The notes below the pieces were generated by a model. It did no database searches. It saw only the letters and a program-made list of their open reading frames with translations, and was not told the origin of the DNA. Of a stretch of DNA of 64,000 nucleotides, positions 9,979-20,600 are shown in pieces (within the stretch, counting starts at the first letter, position 1; each line of letters opens with the position of its first letter). A program made the position numbers and the translations under genes. This DNA comes from Podospora comata (Eukaryota > Ascomycota > Sordariomycetes > Sordariales > Podosporaceae), in NCBI GenBank assembly GCA_017354895.1, contig CP071496.1:3224001-3288000 (forward strand), read 5' to 3'.

Positions 9979-10868
9979 ATGGGGTGGAAACACACCAGTC
10001 GTGCGATGCAGGACGGCGGATTACTAGTTGAAATGGCCATAACTGGGGCGAACACTGCTACTTGTTGTGTGTTCTACAGGTCACGTTTCTCCCACCTACC
10101 AGTCAGCCATCACGTCACCATCTGAACATTTGGTCCGGCTCTTCACTTTCGGGCTTAATGGTAGCATTCAGGGGTTCCTATAAGCGACCGTTTAACCCGG
10201 ACCGCCGGTATACGATCACTCGGTAGGCTGTTCCGAGTTTTGCGGAAATCTGGGGTGAAGCGGATGGATTTCATTGGGGCGGATATCTGCCATGACTGCC
10301 GGACTGAGAAACCCACGATGCTACCACCCAAGACCCTGACGACGGTCCGATTAAGCTTTTTACAATCAGCCACCAAAAGTACAATTGTTACCTTTTCCCG
10401 GTCGTTGACTTGTCATAATTGGACTCGGCAAATGGAAGCGGCTCTTGGAGCTATCACATTGGGAATGTGCGGATGATAGCAAGCGTACAAAAACGTACTG
10501 ACAAGGATCAATTGGTGGGAATTCAGTTAACATCGTACTATTAAATCATATAGGACACTGGAGCACACGTTACCCGCGCTAATAGCATCATATGTGTCAT
10601 GTCTTGGATCTCGTAGGGCCGACTGGAATGTATTGAGCCGCAAGACCAACATCCACAACGGCCCGGAACCATTCCGTGGCTAAGTAGATCGGGGCCGTGG
10701 TCCGAGAAAATCAACATCACGCCTCTCTCGAGGCGGGATGTTCAAAACTCTCGTCATGATGGCCCTTGTCAAGGTTATAAAACCAACGGCTTGTCTCCCA
10801 GCCCCAACACCTGTCCAACAGGCAAGATCATCATCGCCACCGGCCCAAACGCCTCCCCAACCGCAACC
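9979..10868. other. Intergenic spacer upstream of the GH12 gene
   Basis: No coding or RNA feature is seen. The last 100 bp contains a TATA box and a C/A-rich leader for the GH12 transcript. Confidence 0.5.
10776..10782 (+). promoter_or_regulatory. TATAAAA box of the GH12 gene
   Basis: Perfect TATAAAA 87 bp upstream of the GH12 start codon, followed by a pyrimidine/CA-rich stretch. This is a typical layout of inducible secreted-enzyme genes in fungi. Confidence 0.5.
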
Positions 10869-11746
10869 ATGAAGGTCTCCACCCTCCTCCTCGCCGCGGC
10901 CAGCGTGGCCCAAGCCTCCAGCCTCATCCCCCGCCAGCGAGCCTCCCTCTGCGAGCTCTACGCCTACTGGTCCGGCAACGGCTACGAGCTCCTCAACAAC
11001 CTCTGGGGCAAAGACACGGCCACCTCTGGCTCCCAGTGCACCTACCTCAACGGCGCCTCCAACAACGGCATCTCGTGGTCCACAACCTGGACTTGGCAGG
11101 GCGCTCCCGACAACGTCAAGAGCTACCCTTACTCGGGCAGGCAGGTTGCCAAGGGGAGGAAGATCAGCTCCATCAACAGGATGCCGACGAGCGTCACGTG
11201 GAGGTACGACAATGAGAATGTGAGGGCGAATGTGGCATATGATGTCTTCACGGCGGCGGATCCGGATCATCCTAATTACGGGGGGGATTATGAGTTGATG
11301 ATTTGGTGAGTGCTTTTTCCCTGGACAGCTAATTGTTGGTGGGATCAAGCTGACAAGAGGCGGGGGGCGATTGCGTAGGTTGGCGAGATATGGGAATGTC
11401 TATCCCATTGGTACCAAGGAGCGGACCGTCACCCTTGCTGGGAGGTCTTGGGACTTGTGGGTGGGGTGGAACGGGGCTATGAGGGTGTACAGCTTTGTTG
11501 TTCCCTCGGGGACGGTCAAGAGCTTTAGCGCTGATGTGAAGGAGTTCTTCCGGTATTTGGAGAGCAATTATCAGTACCCGTCCAGTCAGCAGAACTTGAT
11601 TGGTGAGTCCTGCACTATCTCCACGGCGAGGGGTGATGATTGGTTTACTGACTTTTGCTTGTGTAGTGTACCAAGTCGGCACTGAGGCCTTTACTGGTGG
11701 TCCGGCGACTTTTACTGTCGATAACTTCTCTGCTGACTTGCAGTAG
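10869..11746 (+). CDS. Glycoside hydrolase family 12 endo-beta-1,4-glucanase/xyloglucanase, secreted
   Basis: Three exons: 10869-11305, 11379-11602 and 11667-11746. Introns are 73 and 64 bp with GTGAGT donors and GTAG acceptors, both keeping frame. The product is 246 residues, the normal GH12 length. A signal peptide is evident (MKVSTLLLAAASVAQA, cleavage near residue 17). The catalytic nucleophile is Glu142 in GGDYELMIWLARYG and the acid/base is Glu227 in YQVGTEAFTGG, as in Trichoderma Cel12A. Cys28 and Cys57 can form the conserved disulfide. There is no cellulose-binding module. The enzyme is predicted to be extracellular, cutting beta-1,4-glucans of plant cell walls. A TATA box lies upstream. 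Confidence 0.95.
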
Positions 11747-12268
11747 CGTGACAGAGACATGTTCGGGGATTGATTGATTGCCGTAATGTCTCTTGTGGTG
11801 GTCATGTTTCTGGTTGGACAATGAAGGAATGATCATGATGCAAGGACATGTAGATATTGTATCTAGGATAACATCCTGTTTTATACGCACATATGGCGGG
11901 TTTATCTTGTAGTACGGGCACACTTGATTTGCATGGGGTAAGCACGTGAACGTCGCCGAGGCAAGACCTGCCAAGGCGAGAAGGTGATGGAGCTGCATCG
12001 TTTGCTTGTGAGTTGCGTTGTGCTGGAAGACGAGGGTCGGATGAAGTGGTTTTGGGAGCCGGAGTTGTTTGGTGGTGGTTGAAGACGGAGATCCGGATTT
12101 CCATTGCTTAGGTGGGCCACATCCTGCTGTTGAGGACGCTTTACCTTCGCAACAGCCTCGTGTGACTTGAGGCTGTAACAGACAGCACGTTTGCTCCGCA
12201 TTCTGCGAGATTGAAGTTCTGTGGCTATCTTTCAAGGTACGCGGGGCTGGCGGCTCGTGGACCGCCAT
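11747..12268. other. Spacer with one possible secreted-protein start on the minus strand
   Basis: On the minus strand an ATG at 11998 opens MQLHHLLALAGLASATFTC, a convincing signal-peptide-like sequence followed by Cys residues (CLPHANQVCPYY). The frame stays open to 11645 and would overlap the GH12 gene antisense. I find no clear 3' exon or splice site to finish it sensibly, so no gene is called. Confidence 0.35.
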
Positions 12269-13315
12269 TCAGACCTCCACAACCCTCTCAGGGTCGAAGC
12301 CTGGCGATATGCCTTTACCGGCAACGAAACCGTACCCCTTTTGGTTCGTACACACTCTCTTCCCATCTACCGAAAAATCACAGTTAAAATGCGTATGCCC
12401 AAACGCCCAGAGCTTCACCCTGTCACTCCTCCAACATTTCTCACGGCTCAGATCCGTCCTAAACGCACTCGCCACTGCCTCCCATCCTTTCACACGCTCA
12501 TGCTGAGCATCATTAGCCCTCCGATCCGTCGTTGGGCTGTGATGAGTGAAAATAACCACCTTCCTTTTCTTCCCCTCCTTCGCGTCCTCCTTCTCAATCT
12601 TCTTCACCTCTTTATTAAGCCAGTCTTTATCTGCCTCGTGCGCTTTATTATGGTCCTTCACGGTCCACCCTTTGATCCTATAAAAGTCATTCAACTTTCT
12701 CGTTACCTCGTCCTGGTACTTGGATGCCACATAAGAGTGGAGGGTACACCCCAGCACAGTCACAACCTCCCCTTCCTCACCCTTGATATCATATCTCGTC
12801 CTATCAAGTGGGACAAAGTCTCCCAGCTTCTCCCCTTCTTTCCTCCTCTGCTCCACCAAAACCGACATCTCCTCCAAAAACAAACTAACCTCCTCCCAGG
12901 AGGAGGAATATGGCTCGTGATTTCCCGCAACAAAAAACACAACTTTGAACTTGCCAAGTTGGATAAGAAGGAACTTCCTCAAAGCATCGCGCTGGGTTAT
13001 GAGGCCGATGTCGCCGAGTAGGGCGAGGTAAGGCGCGCGGGGTTCAATGTGGAAGGCAGAGTAGCCATGCTCTGCGAATTGCTCGGCGGGTGAGACCTCC
13101 AGGTGCAAGTCGGACAGGATTTGGAATTTGGCCATGTTGATGTTTATGGGGGGTTGTTGGGCACTGGAGGAGGATGATGAGAGCTGTGGTGGTTGGAAGA
13201 CCTCTCTTGGCTGAAGCAGACTGCCCCGCCCCACGTGGACGGGACGCCAAGAGCTGTGCTTGCACGGTATGGCCTGTCTCCACAGGGACCTTGTCGCCGT
13301 GGTAAAGGAGGTCAT
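12269..13315 (-). CDS. Calcineurin-like metallophosphoesterase
   Basis: 348 residues in one exon. The metal-ligand motifs occur in family order: SDLHLE, LLGDIG, VAGNHEP, FTHHSPT and FGHTHFN, which bind two metal ions. The first 60 residues before MAKFQILSDLHLE are Arg/Ser-rich with hardly any acidic residue (MTSFTTATRSLWRQ). They look like a mitochondrial presequence, unless translation starts at the internal ATG at 13135. Family members hydrolyse phospho-mono- or diesters; the substrate is unknown. A Lys/Glu-rich insertion (KKIEKEDAKEGKKRK) sits between the third and fourth motifs. A long plus-strand open frame over the same DNA is a shadow. Confidence 0.88.
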   Translation of the reverse strand: MTSFTTATRSLWRQAIPCKHSSWRPVHVGRGSLLQPREVFQPPQLSSSSSSAQQPPININMAKFQILSDLHLEVSPAEQFAEHGYSAFHIEPRAPYLALLGDIGLITQRDALRKFLLIQLGKFKVVFFVAGNHEPYSSSWEEVSLFLEEMSVLVEQRRKEGEKLGDFVPLDRTRYDIKGEEGEVVTVLGCTLHSYVASKYQDEVTRKLNDFYRIKGWTVKDHNKAHEADKDWLNKEVKKIEKEDAKEGKKRKVVIFTHHSPTTDRRANDAQHERVKGWEAVASAFRTDLSREKCWRSDRVKLWAFGHTHFNCDFSVDGKRVCTNQKGYGFVAGKGISPGFDPERVVEV

Positions 13316-14594
13316 GATGTTGGGTTGGTTTATCCGTTATTGCGATGTTAGTGGGGGTTGTTTTCGGCGGTGTATGAATGAGAGAGGAAAGCAAGTAGAA
13401 ACTCTTATGGTGGGTTCAAATTCTTTTGGGTTGCAAACAAATCGATCGATCCAATGTTGGTACCTACCTGACAAGAGAGACTGTGGCTCAACCATTACCC
13501 ACTTCTCAATCAAACCGTGAAGTGTGTTACATAAAAGAGGAGAGAAGCATCTTCCATAAAACCCTGGAATCTGAATTTTCATATCAAAATCGTTATACTT
13601 GCGCCACAGAAGCCCACGGTCAAGTTCCCCACCGTAGCTTCCACAATACCTTACTTCTCGTTCGGTCCCAAACGGTCACTCATCAAACCCTTCTCATTAT
13701 CTAGGCGATTAAACACCTCGGATCCTCACAATGGCTCGGCACTCCTGCCTCTGCACTTTTGCATCCAGGGCTCTCAATGTGATCCTCATTTACATGCTTT
13801 TCTACCACCCCGAAGAAGCATGCCCGCCCTGCGAGCCAGAACCATGCCCAACCTACAGGTGTGAAGGATCTACATGTCTTGTTGCAACAGCTGTGTATGT
13901 ATCGTACCTGACTCAAGATTCATATCCCGGAGTCGGATTGAACCGACCACCTATTCGTCTGTGTGTCCTATCGGAATGCCACTAGCAGCTACCGACCTTT
14001 CTTCAGTACGCCCCTGTCACCATTGTTGTTGAGAAACGATCTAAACCTTGTATTGACTCTGGCAGGGCTTTATGGAACAAGCATGGTACTCTTTAATGGC
14101 AATCGCATCTTCCTTTGTGTTGGAGCGGGTGCTGAAAGTCTGTCGACAGTACGGGGCAAGGAAGGCGAAGATGCCAAGGAGGACGTGAGACATCAATCAA
14201 GGCACATGAATGTCATGCAAGCAGACCATTTCTAGGGTATTTACCTTATCAAATGACTTAAGGTACCAGTGAACTCCTATTTTCCGAATCTGCCTGGTGA
14301 GGATGGCCGTCTTCGTGCCTGCATCGAATCAGACAATGGCGCTGTCTCGGAAAATGATGTAATGCACCACCCAAATTGATCGCTACAGCTCCCAAGCTAA
14401 CGGGAGATCGGATTGACGCACAGCTTTGTCAGAGACATGTGCATCAAAGATCAAAGATCACTATTTATCACATAAAAACCCCACTCCTCCTGCGTGTCGG
14501 TCGACGGGGTCTAGCAATCACCATATCTCAACAGCTTCCTTCAATTTGTCTTCAACCGACAACATCGGAACCCATAACCATCTCTACACAAATC
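13316..14594. other. Spacer holding a tRNA-like relic
   Basis: Apart from the tRNA-like sequence at 13924-13997 I see no supported gene. An open frame at 13731-13985 begins MARHSCLCTF but runs into the tRNA-like sequence and shows no domain. Confidence 0.4.
13924..13997 (-). pseudogene. Degenerate tRNA-like sequence
   Basis: Read on the minus strand, a perfect T arm (GTCGG-TTCAATC-CGACT) is followed by CCGGGAT-A. 74 nt upstream the sequence opens GGTCGGTAGCTGCTAGTGG, resembling the 5' half of a tRNA-Pro-type gene. The two acceptor strands no longer pair and the anticodon arm cannot be folded cleanly. It is probably a tRNA pseudogene or tRNA-derived fragment. The length and T arm argue against coincidence. 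Confidence 0.4.
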
Positions 14595-14910
14595 ATGCCA
14601 AGCAGCAAAGGAAAACCCACAGACCCACAGCTTCGAGAGGAACTCAAGGAGGGTGGGTACTGGTCCAATCAATGCACCAACACTCTTAAAGAAGAAATGC
14701 TGACCATTATCCACAGAAATCAAGCAAGAACCCAATAAATCCGGCGATGGAAAGGGACAGTGGGCAGCGTGGAAAGGGATGAAACTGGCTAAAGAGTACG
14801 AAAAGGCAGGCGGTGGGTATGAAAATGAGCCTGGCTCCAAAAATGAGCCCAAGTCTGGGACACCAGTTGCGAAAAGTGAGAAGAAGAAGAACGAAGAGAT
14901 GGAAGAGTAA
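14595..14910 (+). CDS. Small conserved fungal protein, 83 residues, two exons
   Basis: Exon 1 is 14595-14652, the intron is 14653-14716 (64 bp, GTGGGT donor, CCACAG acceptor) and exon 2 is 14717-14910. Joining gives 83 residues that open MPSSKGKPTDPQLREELKEE and continue with GKGQWAAWKGMKLAKEYEK, then GGGYENEPGSKNEPKSGTP, ending in a Lys/Glu-rich tail. I recall small fungal proteins with the same TDPELREE...GQWSAWKA...Y...GGGY pattern, related in the first half to DUF5872-like proteins; this is memory, not a search. No signal peptide or membrane segment. It is soluble, charged and of unknown function. The unspliced frame stops early, which hides the gene from simple ORF calling. Confidence 0.7.
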
Positions 14911-15850
14911 TGTGCGTCTGGAGAGATATTTATTTTTCCTGCTGGCCAGGCCGGTGGTGATTGACGCAATCGGGGTCATCAGTTGTTGAGATGTAGGCGT
15001 TTACACCATCTGCTTGTGTTCTTTGAGCACACTCGGACGACCATGTTTCAGTTACGGCTTCATTCAGCCACACAAAAGGTTACCACAACCATGTGAACCA
15101 TTCATGCTCAAAAATGCTCCTGCCTTGTTACACTGTCCAACCAAATGCGGCGCCAGTGGCAGTTGAACCCTCTCGGGCCCGAATCTGACAGGGCTGCACA
15201 CTTTGTCTTTGACAGCTGTTTTCAAGCCACCATCAAAGTATATAATCAACAATTTCCTTCCACCATCCATTTCTCTTCTCGAAAAAACAGGACCGGCTCT
15301 CTACATGAAACAAATAGTCACGGCACAGACAGTGATGTCTCCTGATTCTGCTGCCACGTAAACCCATCAGTTCCTTCTAGTATCTAGGTATGCATCTCCA
15401 ACACCGCATTTCAGATACAAGAACCCCCAATTCCCATTCCCAACTCCAAAGTCCGATCTTCCCATGCATCTCAAACCCCAATGTTCCTCCGTCACCTCCT
15501 CACGCGCCTGATCAACCATCTCCCTCCCAACCACCGCCGTGCAAAGTGTGTTGTGAATTGGTGAGAGGGCAGGGCGGGGGATTGAATACGGTGCAAGGAA
15601 ATGGGTACGGAGAGGGAAGGGCAAACATGTGATGAAAGGGGAGGGGAAATGTAGTTCCTTCGGCAACATGGCGCCTGGCATGGAAAGGTCAGGTCCAAAA
15701 CTATGCTAACGGAACGCCACCACGAAGTGGTGACCGCTTTGATCTAGGATTTACGGCTCCATGGACCTTCTCACACGCACAACGGCGTCGTGGGTGTGAC
15801 CACCGCACTCGGTGACGCAATAAGACAATGATGAAAATGTAGCAGCTGAA

Positions 15851-15927
15851 GGAGGGCTTTTAACCCCCCGCTGCGTCTGAGTCCATCTGCCGACCGTCAC
15901 GACTTTGGAGGAGGGCTTTTAACCCCC
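15851..15927 (+). repeat. 18-bp direct repeat, spacing 59 bp
   Basis: GGAGGGCTTTTAACCCCC occurs at 15851-15868 and again at 15910-15927. Each copy is followed shortly by GTCTGA, so it looks like a small old tandem duplication. The core GGG-CTTTTAA-CCC is itself partly palindromic. Confidence 0.85.
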
Positions 15928-16748
15928 TAAGTCTGAAAGCTGGCTCTCAGTCTGAAGAAGAAGGAGAGAAGAGAGTGATAAATGGAGGGATCGGCCTGGA
16001 TTTATACACAAGATTTCTGGGGCCATGGGTGGGAGACGAGTTCGGTCCCAATCTTGTCTGATGAACCGTGTCCGAGGATGGATGGGACTGGGAAGGGACG
16101 AGGTGGCAAGTGGCCTCATTGTGAACGTTGCTTCAAATTGAATGGGACAATGTTGTCTGTCAGTGGGTGTCTATGAAAAGAGCCCATATTGTCAAGTGGT
16201 ATCAGGGTATGAACGATCATCAGAGTCTACAAGGCCAGAGATTGACTGGATGGATCGGCATGTGTCACTGTTTATGCATCTGTTTGGAGCTTCATTTGAA
16301 GTCTGGTCATTCTCTGTACACGGCAGCTACATATCATAATATCAAGACACTGTATCGATGCGGCTCCGAATATCTACCCGCAGACAGTCGTCATATTGAG
16401 AGTGGACCAGTGCTGTCTGCGATGTCTCGAGAGTCACTCTATACCTCAAGGTGCCATATGCTGTTATGGATGTGATGAATGTATAGACATAATGGTACTT
16501 TTGATTACAACTAAGCTTCTTCTGATATTTCAGCTTTGAGTTGGCACCTTCATTGTTCGGTGATCCCTAGACAGTGGGATTCCAGAGAGCCCAAGCATGA
16601 ATTTCCAGCCGACAAACTTAAATCTCAGTCTCACTCATACTACGTTTCATAGGTATTCAAGTGTCTTGTTTCTTCAGAATTGGCGTGCATGTTAAGAGGC
16701 CCCATCATCTAGACAAATTCCTCCAACTCAAGATAGCTTACTACATCT

Positions 16749-16811
16749 GAGCTATGAGCTATGAGCTATGAGCTATGAGCTATGAGTTATGAGCTGTGAG
16801 TTGTGAGCTCT
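16749..16811 (+). repeat. Heptamer array (GAGCTAT)n, 9 units
   Basis: Five perfect GAGCTAT units followed by four that differ by one or two bases (GAGTTAT, GAGCTGT, GAGTTGT, GAGCTCT). It is a simple minisatellite with no spacer sequences, so not a CRISPR. Confidence 0.9.
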
Positions 16812-17606
16812 AGTTGTGGAGTGGTCGCGGCAGCTGAGACCCGCTTCCGAGCAACGTCCCCGCCATTCCAAGTCGACGCCAAGGTGCCAGATGGCCTGTG
16901 CGCCGAGGCTTGGCGGGGCGGATGAGATAAGCGTGCATGGATGCAAGCCACTGTGGTACCCTTGGACCAAGCTTCTGTCCTGCTGTAGAGACAAGCCCGG
17001 CGCCTTCACCTAGCGACAAGAGTGCCGTTCTGTTGACAATGCGCAAGGGCAACCGACAGACAGCCTGACCTCACCAACCTCGACCGAGACACATGGAAGC
17101 GCGCCTTGCACTTTCGAATTTGCCCGGCAGATAGGGGGGAAATCTAAAGCTCGGGGTCCAAGAAGGTACGCATCTCCAACCTATTCCTGCTGTCCCGCAC
17201 GGCGAAAGCGGTTGCGTCAGGTTGCGCTGCCTGGGGGGGTTCTGGGGAAGGTTCACTCACTCACCTCCAGCTCTTTTGCTTTGCTCTGCTTTGCTTTGCT
17301 CTCTGCTAAGCTCCCCAATCTCGAAATCAACACAACAGCTGGCTGGCTTCTTTAGTCAATGGCATCTGGTATCTAGCTAATAATAATACTTTACGTCTTT
17401 TCAGATTACCGTCTTCTCCACGGCCCCGAAACACGACGACTCCTGTCCCGAGACCGGCCATTTGCTCTGTGTCGCCGCCGCACATCGCCGCGTTTGACAA
17501 AGCTTCGCTGTCCACCTTTTTCTCTTGAGGCTGGGACAGTTGACCCCGAGTTCGTCGAATCGTCCAGGCTGCTTGCCCGCCAAATCAAGACCCAAGTCCA
17601 GCTGCA

Positions 17607-20600
17607 ATGGACGACTCGTTGGGGCCACCCCCTGGTGCTTCCTCAGCTTTCCCTGCCTCTGGCGGGGGAGCAGGAGCAGCCTCTCTCGGTTTCGCCGCAT
17701 TCGACACCATATCGCGTGCGACATCCCCTGGAGTACCTTGTGCCGACGGCCAGGAAGATGACAAGAAAAGATACCGGCCCCGCACCTTCCAATATTTCCG
17801 GCTGCTGCCGTTCGATGTTGAGGACGACGCACACAGAGATGCTGCGCTTCAGGGTATCTTGAAGAATCTCTACATCTCCATCATGGCCGAGGACTTCTCC
17901 CCCGGCGCGCTGCACTGGACTCGCGAGCTGCAAGGGTGGCTGAATCTCAAATTCGAGATGACAAGGGAGCTTCGTGCCAAGCTTACACATCTGTATTATC
18001 ACCTGGCCCTCGCCCCAGGCCTTGACAGTAATACCGCCGACAGATTTGCGAGAATGGTAGTCACGTTAACTAGGTACGTTCTATCCTCTTGTCACGATGC
18101 GGGGACCAAAGCTAATACGGCCGTGATGGTAGGAAAAAACATTACTTGAAACCTGGTCAAGATTTGACTCTGGATTGGCGGCCGCTTTGGAAAGAGCTCA
18201 AGGCTATGGTCCTCCCTTCTGAAGTTCCACACCATCAGGGACAACGCAGACGGTCTCACAAACATATCCTGAAACTCTGCCTCCACGTCAACTCGTATTT
18301 CGACCCCAAGGAGCGCGGTGCCATATTGGAAGAGTTGCTGCCTTTCTTCAGTACATCGGCCATGAGCAATGCCTACATTGTTGTTGGAGCCCTCAACATT
18401 CTTGTTCCCACTGGGCCAGCACCGCCGACGGACCGGAACTCGCAGCCATCGGACTACGCGCCAACCTTTTTCCACCTCTGGCAGCTTATGACGCGGTCCA
18501 AGGCGTTTGACGTGTGCTTCATCGACATCTTCTCCCGCATGGCGAGAGACTATTTGGGCTGTCGGCATGTTCCATTTACAGAGCACGGCATCTTCACCCG
18601 CGAGCAATCAGATGCCATTTTCACGGCTATTTTGAGGTTAACAGAAATCCCCGTGGGTCAGGCTAATAGTCCATACTCATCACTGGACTACGCCTCAGGT
18701 CTCGGCGTGTATCTGGAAAAAGACAAAAAGAAATACCCTGTGCCATACATGATTGCGAGATGGATCACCCACTCGCTGTCACCCACGTGCCTCAGCCAGG
18801 AACCATCCATCTTGACCAACCTGGAAGGCTTGATGGAGTCCATCGACACTTTCTTCCACCCCTCCAATCAGGGATCGTGGACTAGTTTCCTCGCGCAGCT
18901 TACGTTTTTCCTTACCGACATATTTGTCTCTCGTTGGAACCGTGAGCAGAGTGGGGAGTTGGACATTCCGGAGGATCGCCGCATCAACGATGCTCTCAAG
19001 AAGCGGTTTGTTCTTGCTTTGAAGGAGGTCACCTTTATGGGTCTTTTCGGTAAGAGCTCCAAGGTGGTGAATTACTACTATTCGACTCTTCAAGGACTGG
19101 CATACCTGGAGCCTGACTTGATCTTGCCAGGCGCGCTACAACGCTTCTACCCGAGCTTGCAGGGCCTGGTTGAAGTGCACCGAACTACATCGAGTTTATG
19201 TGGCCTTCAGATGATTGCCAACATCATGTCCAAGCACAAAGGTTATCGCTGTCACCTCACGGCTTTGTTGGCACTCGCTCTGCCCGGTATTGATGCCAAC
19301 GACCTCGGAAAGACACAATACACACTGAACTTCATTCAGAGTGTCGCCTACAGCATACCATTTGTTCCGTTGGTGAAGGAGGGAGGTATCCGTGACACCA
19401 ACCTCGCCCAGAGTTGGGTGCAAGGCCAGATGGAAAGAATGGAGGCCGAGGGACAAGACGTCAAGATCAACTACAATGAGGAGTTGAGTGATGAGGATGA
19501 GGCCGAAATTCTGCGCTCTTCTACGGCGGGGTTGGGCGAGTTTGTGTTGGCACTTTTGGGCAAGGTCTTTGCACTGCTCGAGAATCTACCGGACTCGAGC
19601 CACCTACGCACCGGGTCACCTGAGGACAATGTGATCAACACGCTACCTGCCGCTCTGACGCCCCTTTTCGCCTCTTTGTCGCCCGAGCTATTCGACATGG
19701 CTCTGGAGAAACTGGCCAACTTCGTGTCCAGCCATGTTGTTCACCAAGCGCGGGATGCCATGGCCTGGATTTGCAATGCGCTCTGCAAGGTCAGCCCCGA
19801 AAAGACTTTGAAGGTGTTCATCCCAATGTTGATCGTCAACATTCGCAACGAGATTGACTACAACGGCGCTGCTTCTGACCGGAGTAGCGGGACTGAGGTC
19901 CTCCCCCGCGACCGGGCTCTCGTCTGGCATGTCAGCATGCTTTCAATGTGTGTTGTGCATGTTGGCGGCGAGGTGCTGAAGTACAAGGACGATCTCTTTG
20001 GCATTGCAGAGTACATGCAGGAAAAGTGCCGTGGGCTCCCCACGATACACATTTCCAACTACATTCATCATCTGTTGCTCAACCTGACCCACACCTACCC
20101 CATCGACAATGCGCTTTATGAACCTGATCGCGTTGCCCGCGGCTTGGATGTCGAAGATTGGGGCAGGCCAACCAAACCCTCGGAGCTTACCATCAGGTGG
20201 CATCGGCCTTCTCACGATGAGATCTTGTTCGCCGTCGAGTTGTTCGAGAGTCAAACACGAAACGCGGCGCAACGGCTCGAGCAGCTCATGAGCGATGACC
20301 CCCCTGTCAGCAGAAAGGGAAAGAACAAGGAATGGTCCGACGAGCTATCCCGAAGCCTGACTGCTCTTAGGCTGATCATATCAGGCGTCTCGACCCTGTT
20401 TGATCCACAAAGGGCCTCTGGCGAGATCAGCACCCAGTCTAACGGCAATGGGACCGCAGAGGCTGATGGGGACGCCATGATGGAGGAAGATGACGATCCC
20501 CTTGCCGAGGTTGCGGACGACGAGGAGCTCAAGAGGCAGTTCCATTATCCCGCTGGGTACATTTTGAAGCCCGACGATCCCATCTACAACCGCATCCACG

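Larger units (their letters stand above)
14911..17606. other. 2.7-kb spacer with short repeats, upstream of BLM10
   Basis: No gene is supported although many short frames exist. It holds a duplicated 18-mer (15851/15910), a heptamer array (16749-16811) and, at 17272-17303, a TTTGC/TCTGC-rich run just ahead of the BLM10 leader. Confidence 0.45.

Noticed and set aside
12221-13021. 266-codon plus-strand frame
   Set aside because: It is antisense to the phosphoesterase gene, which carries all five metal motifs; the plus frame has no domain and poor start context.
13731-13985. 84-codon Cys-containing frame
   Set aside because: It runs through the tRNA-like sequence, lacks domains and has no splice support.
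16749-16811. Short regular repeats as a CRISPR-like array
   Set aside because: The 7-bp units are directly adjacent with no spacers; it is a simple minisatellite in a eukaryotic genome.
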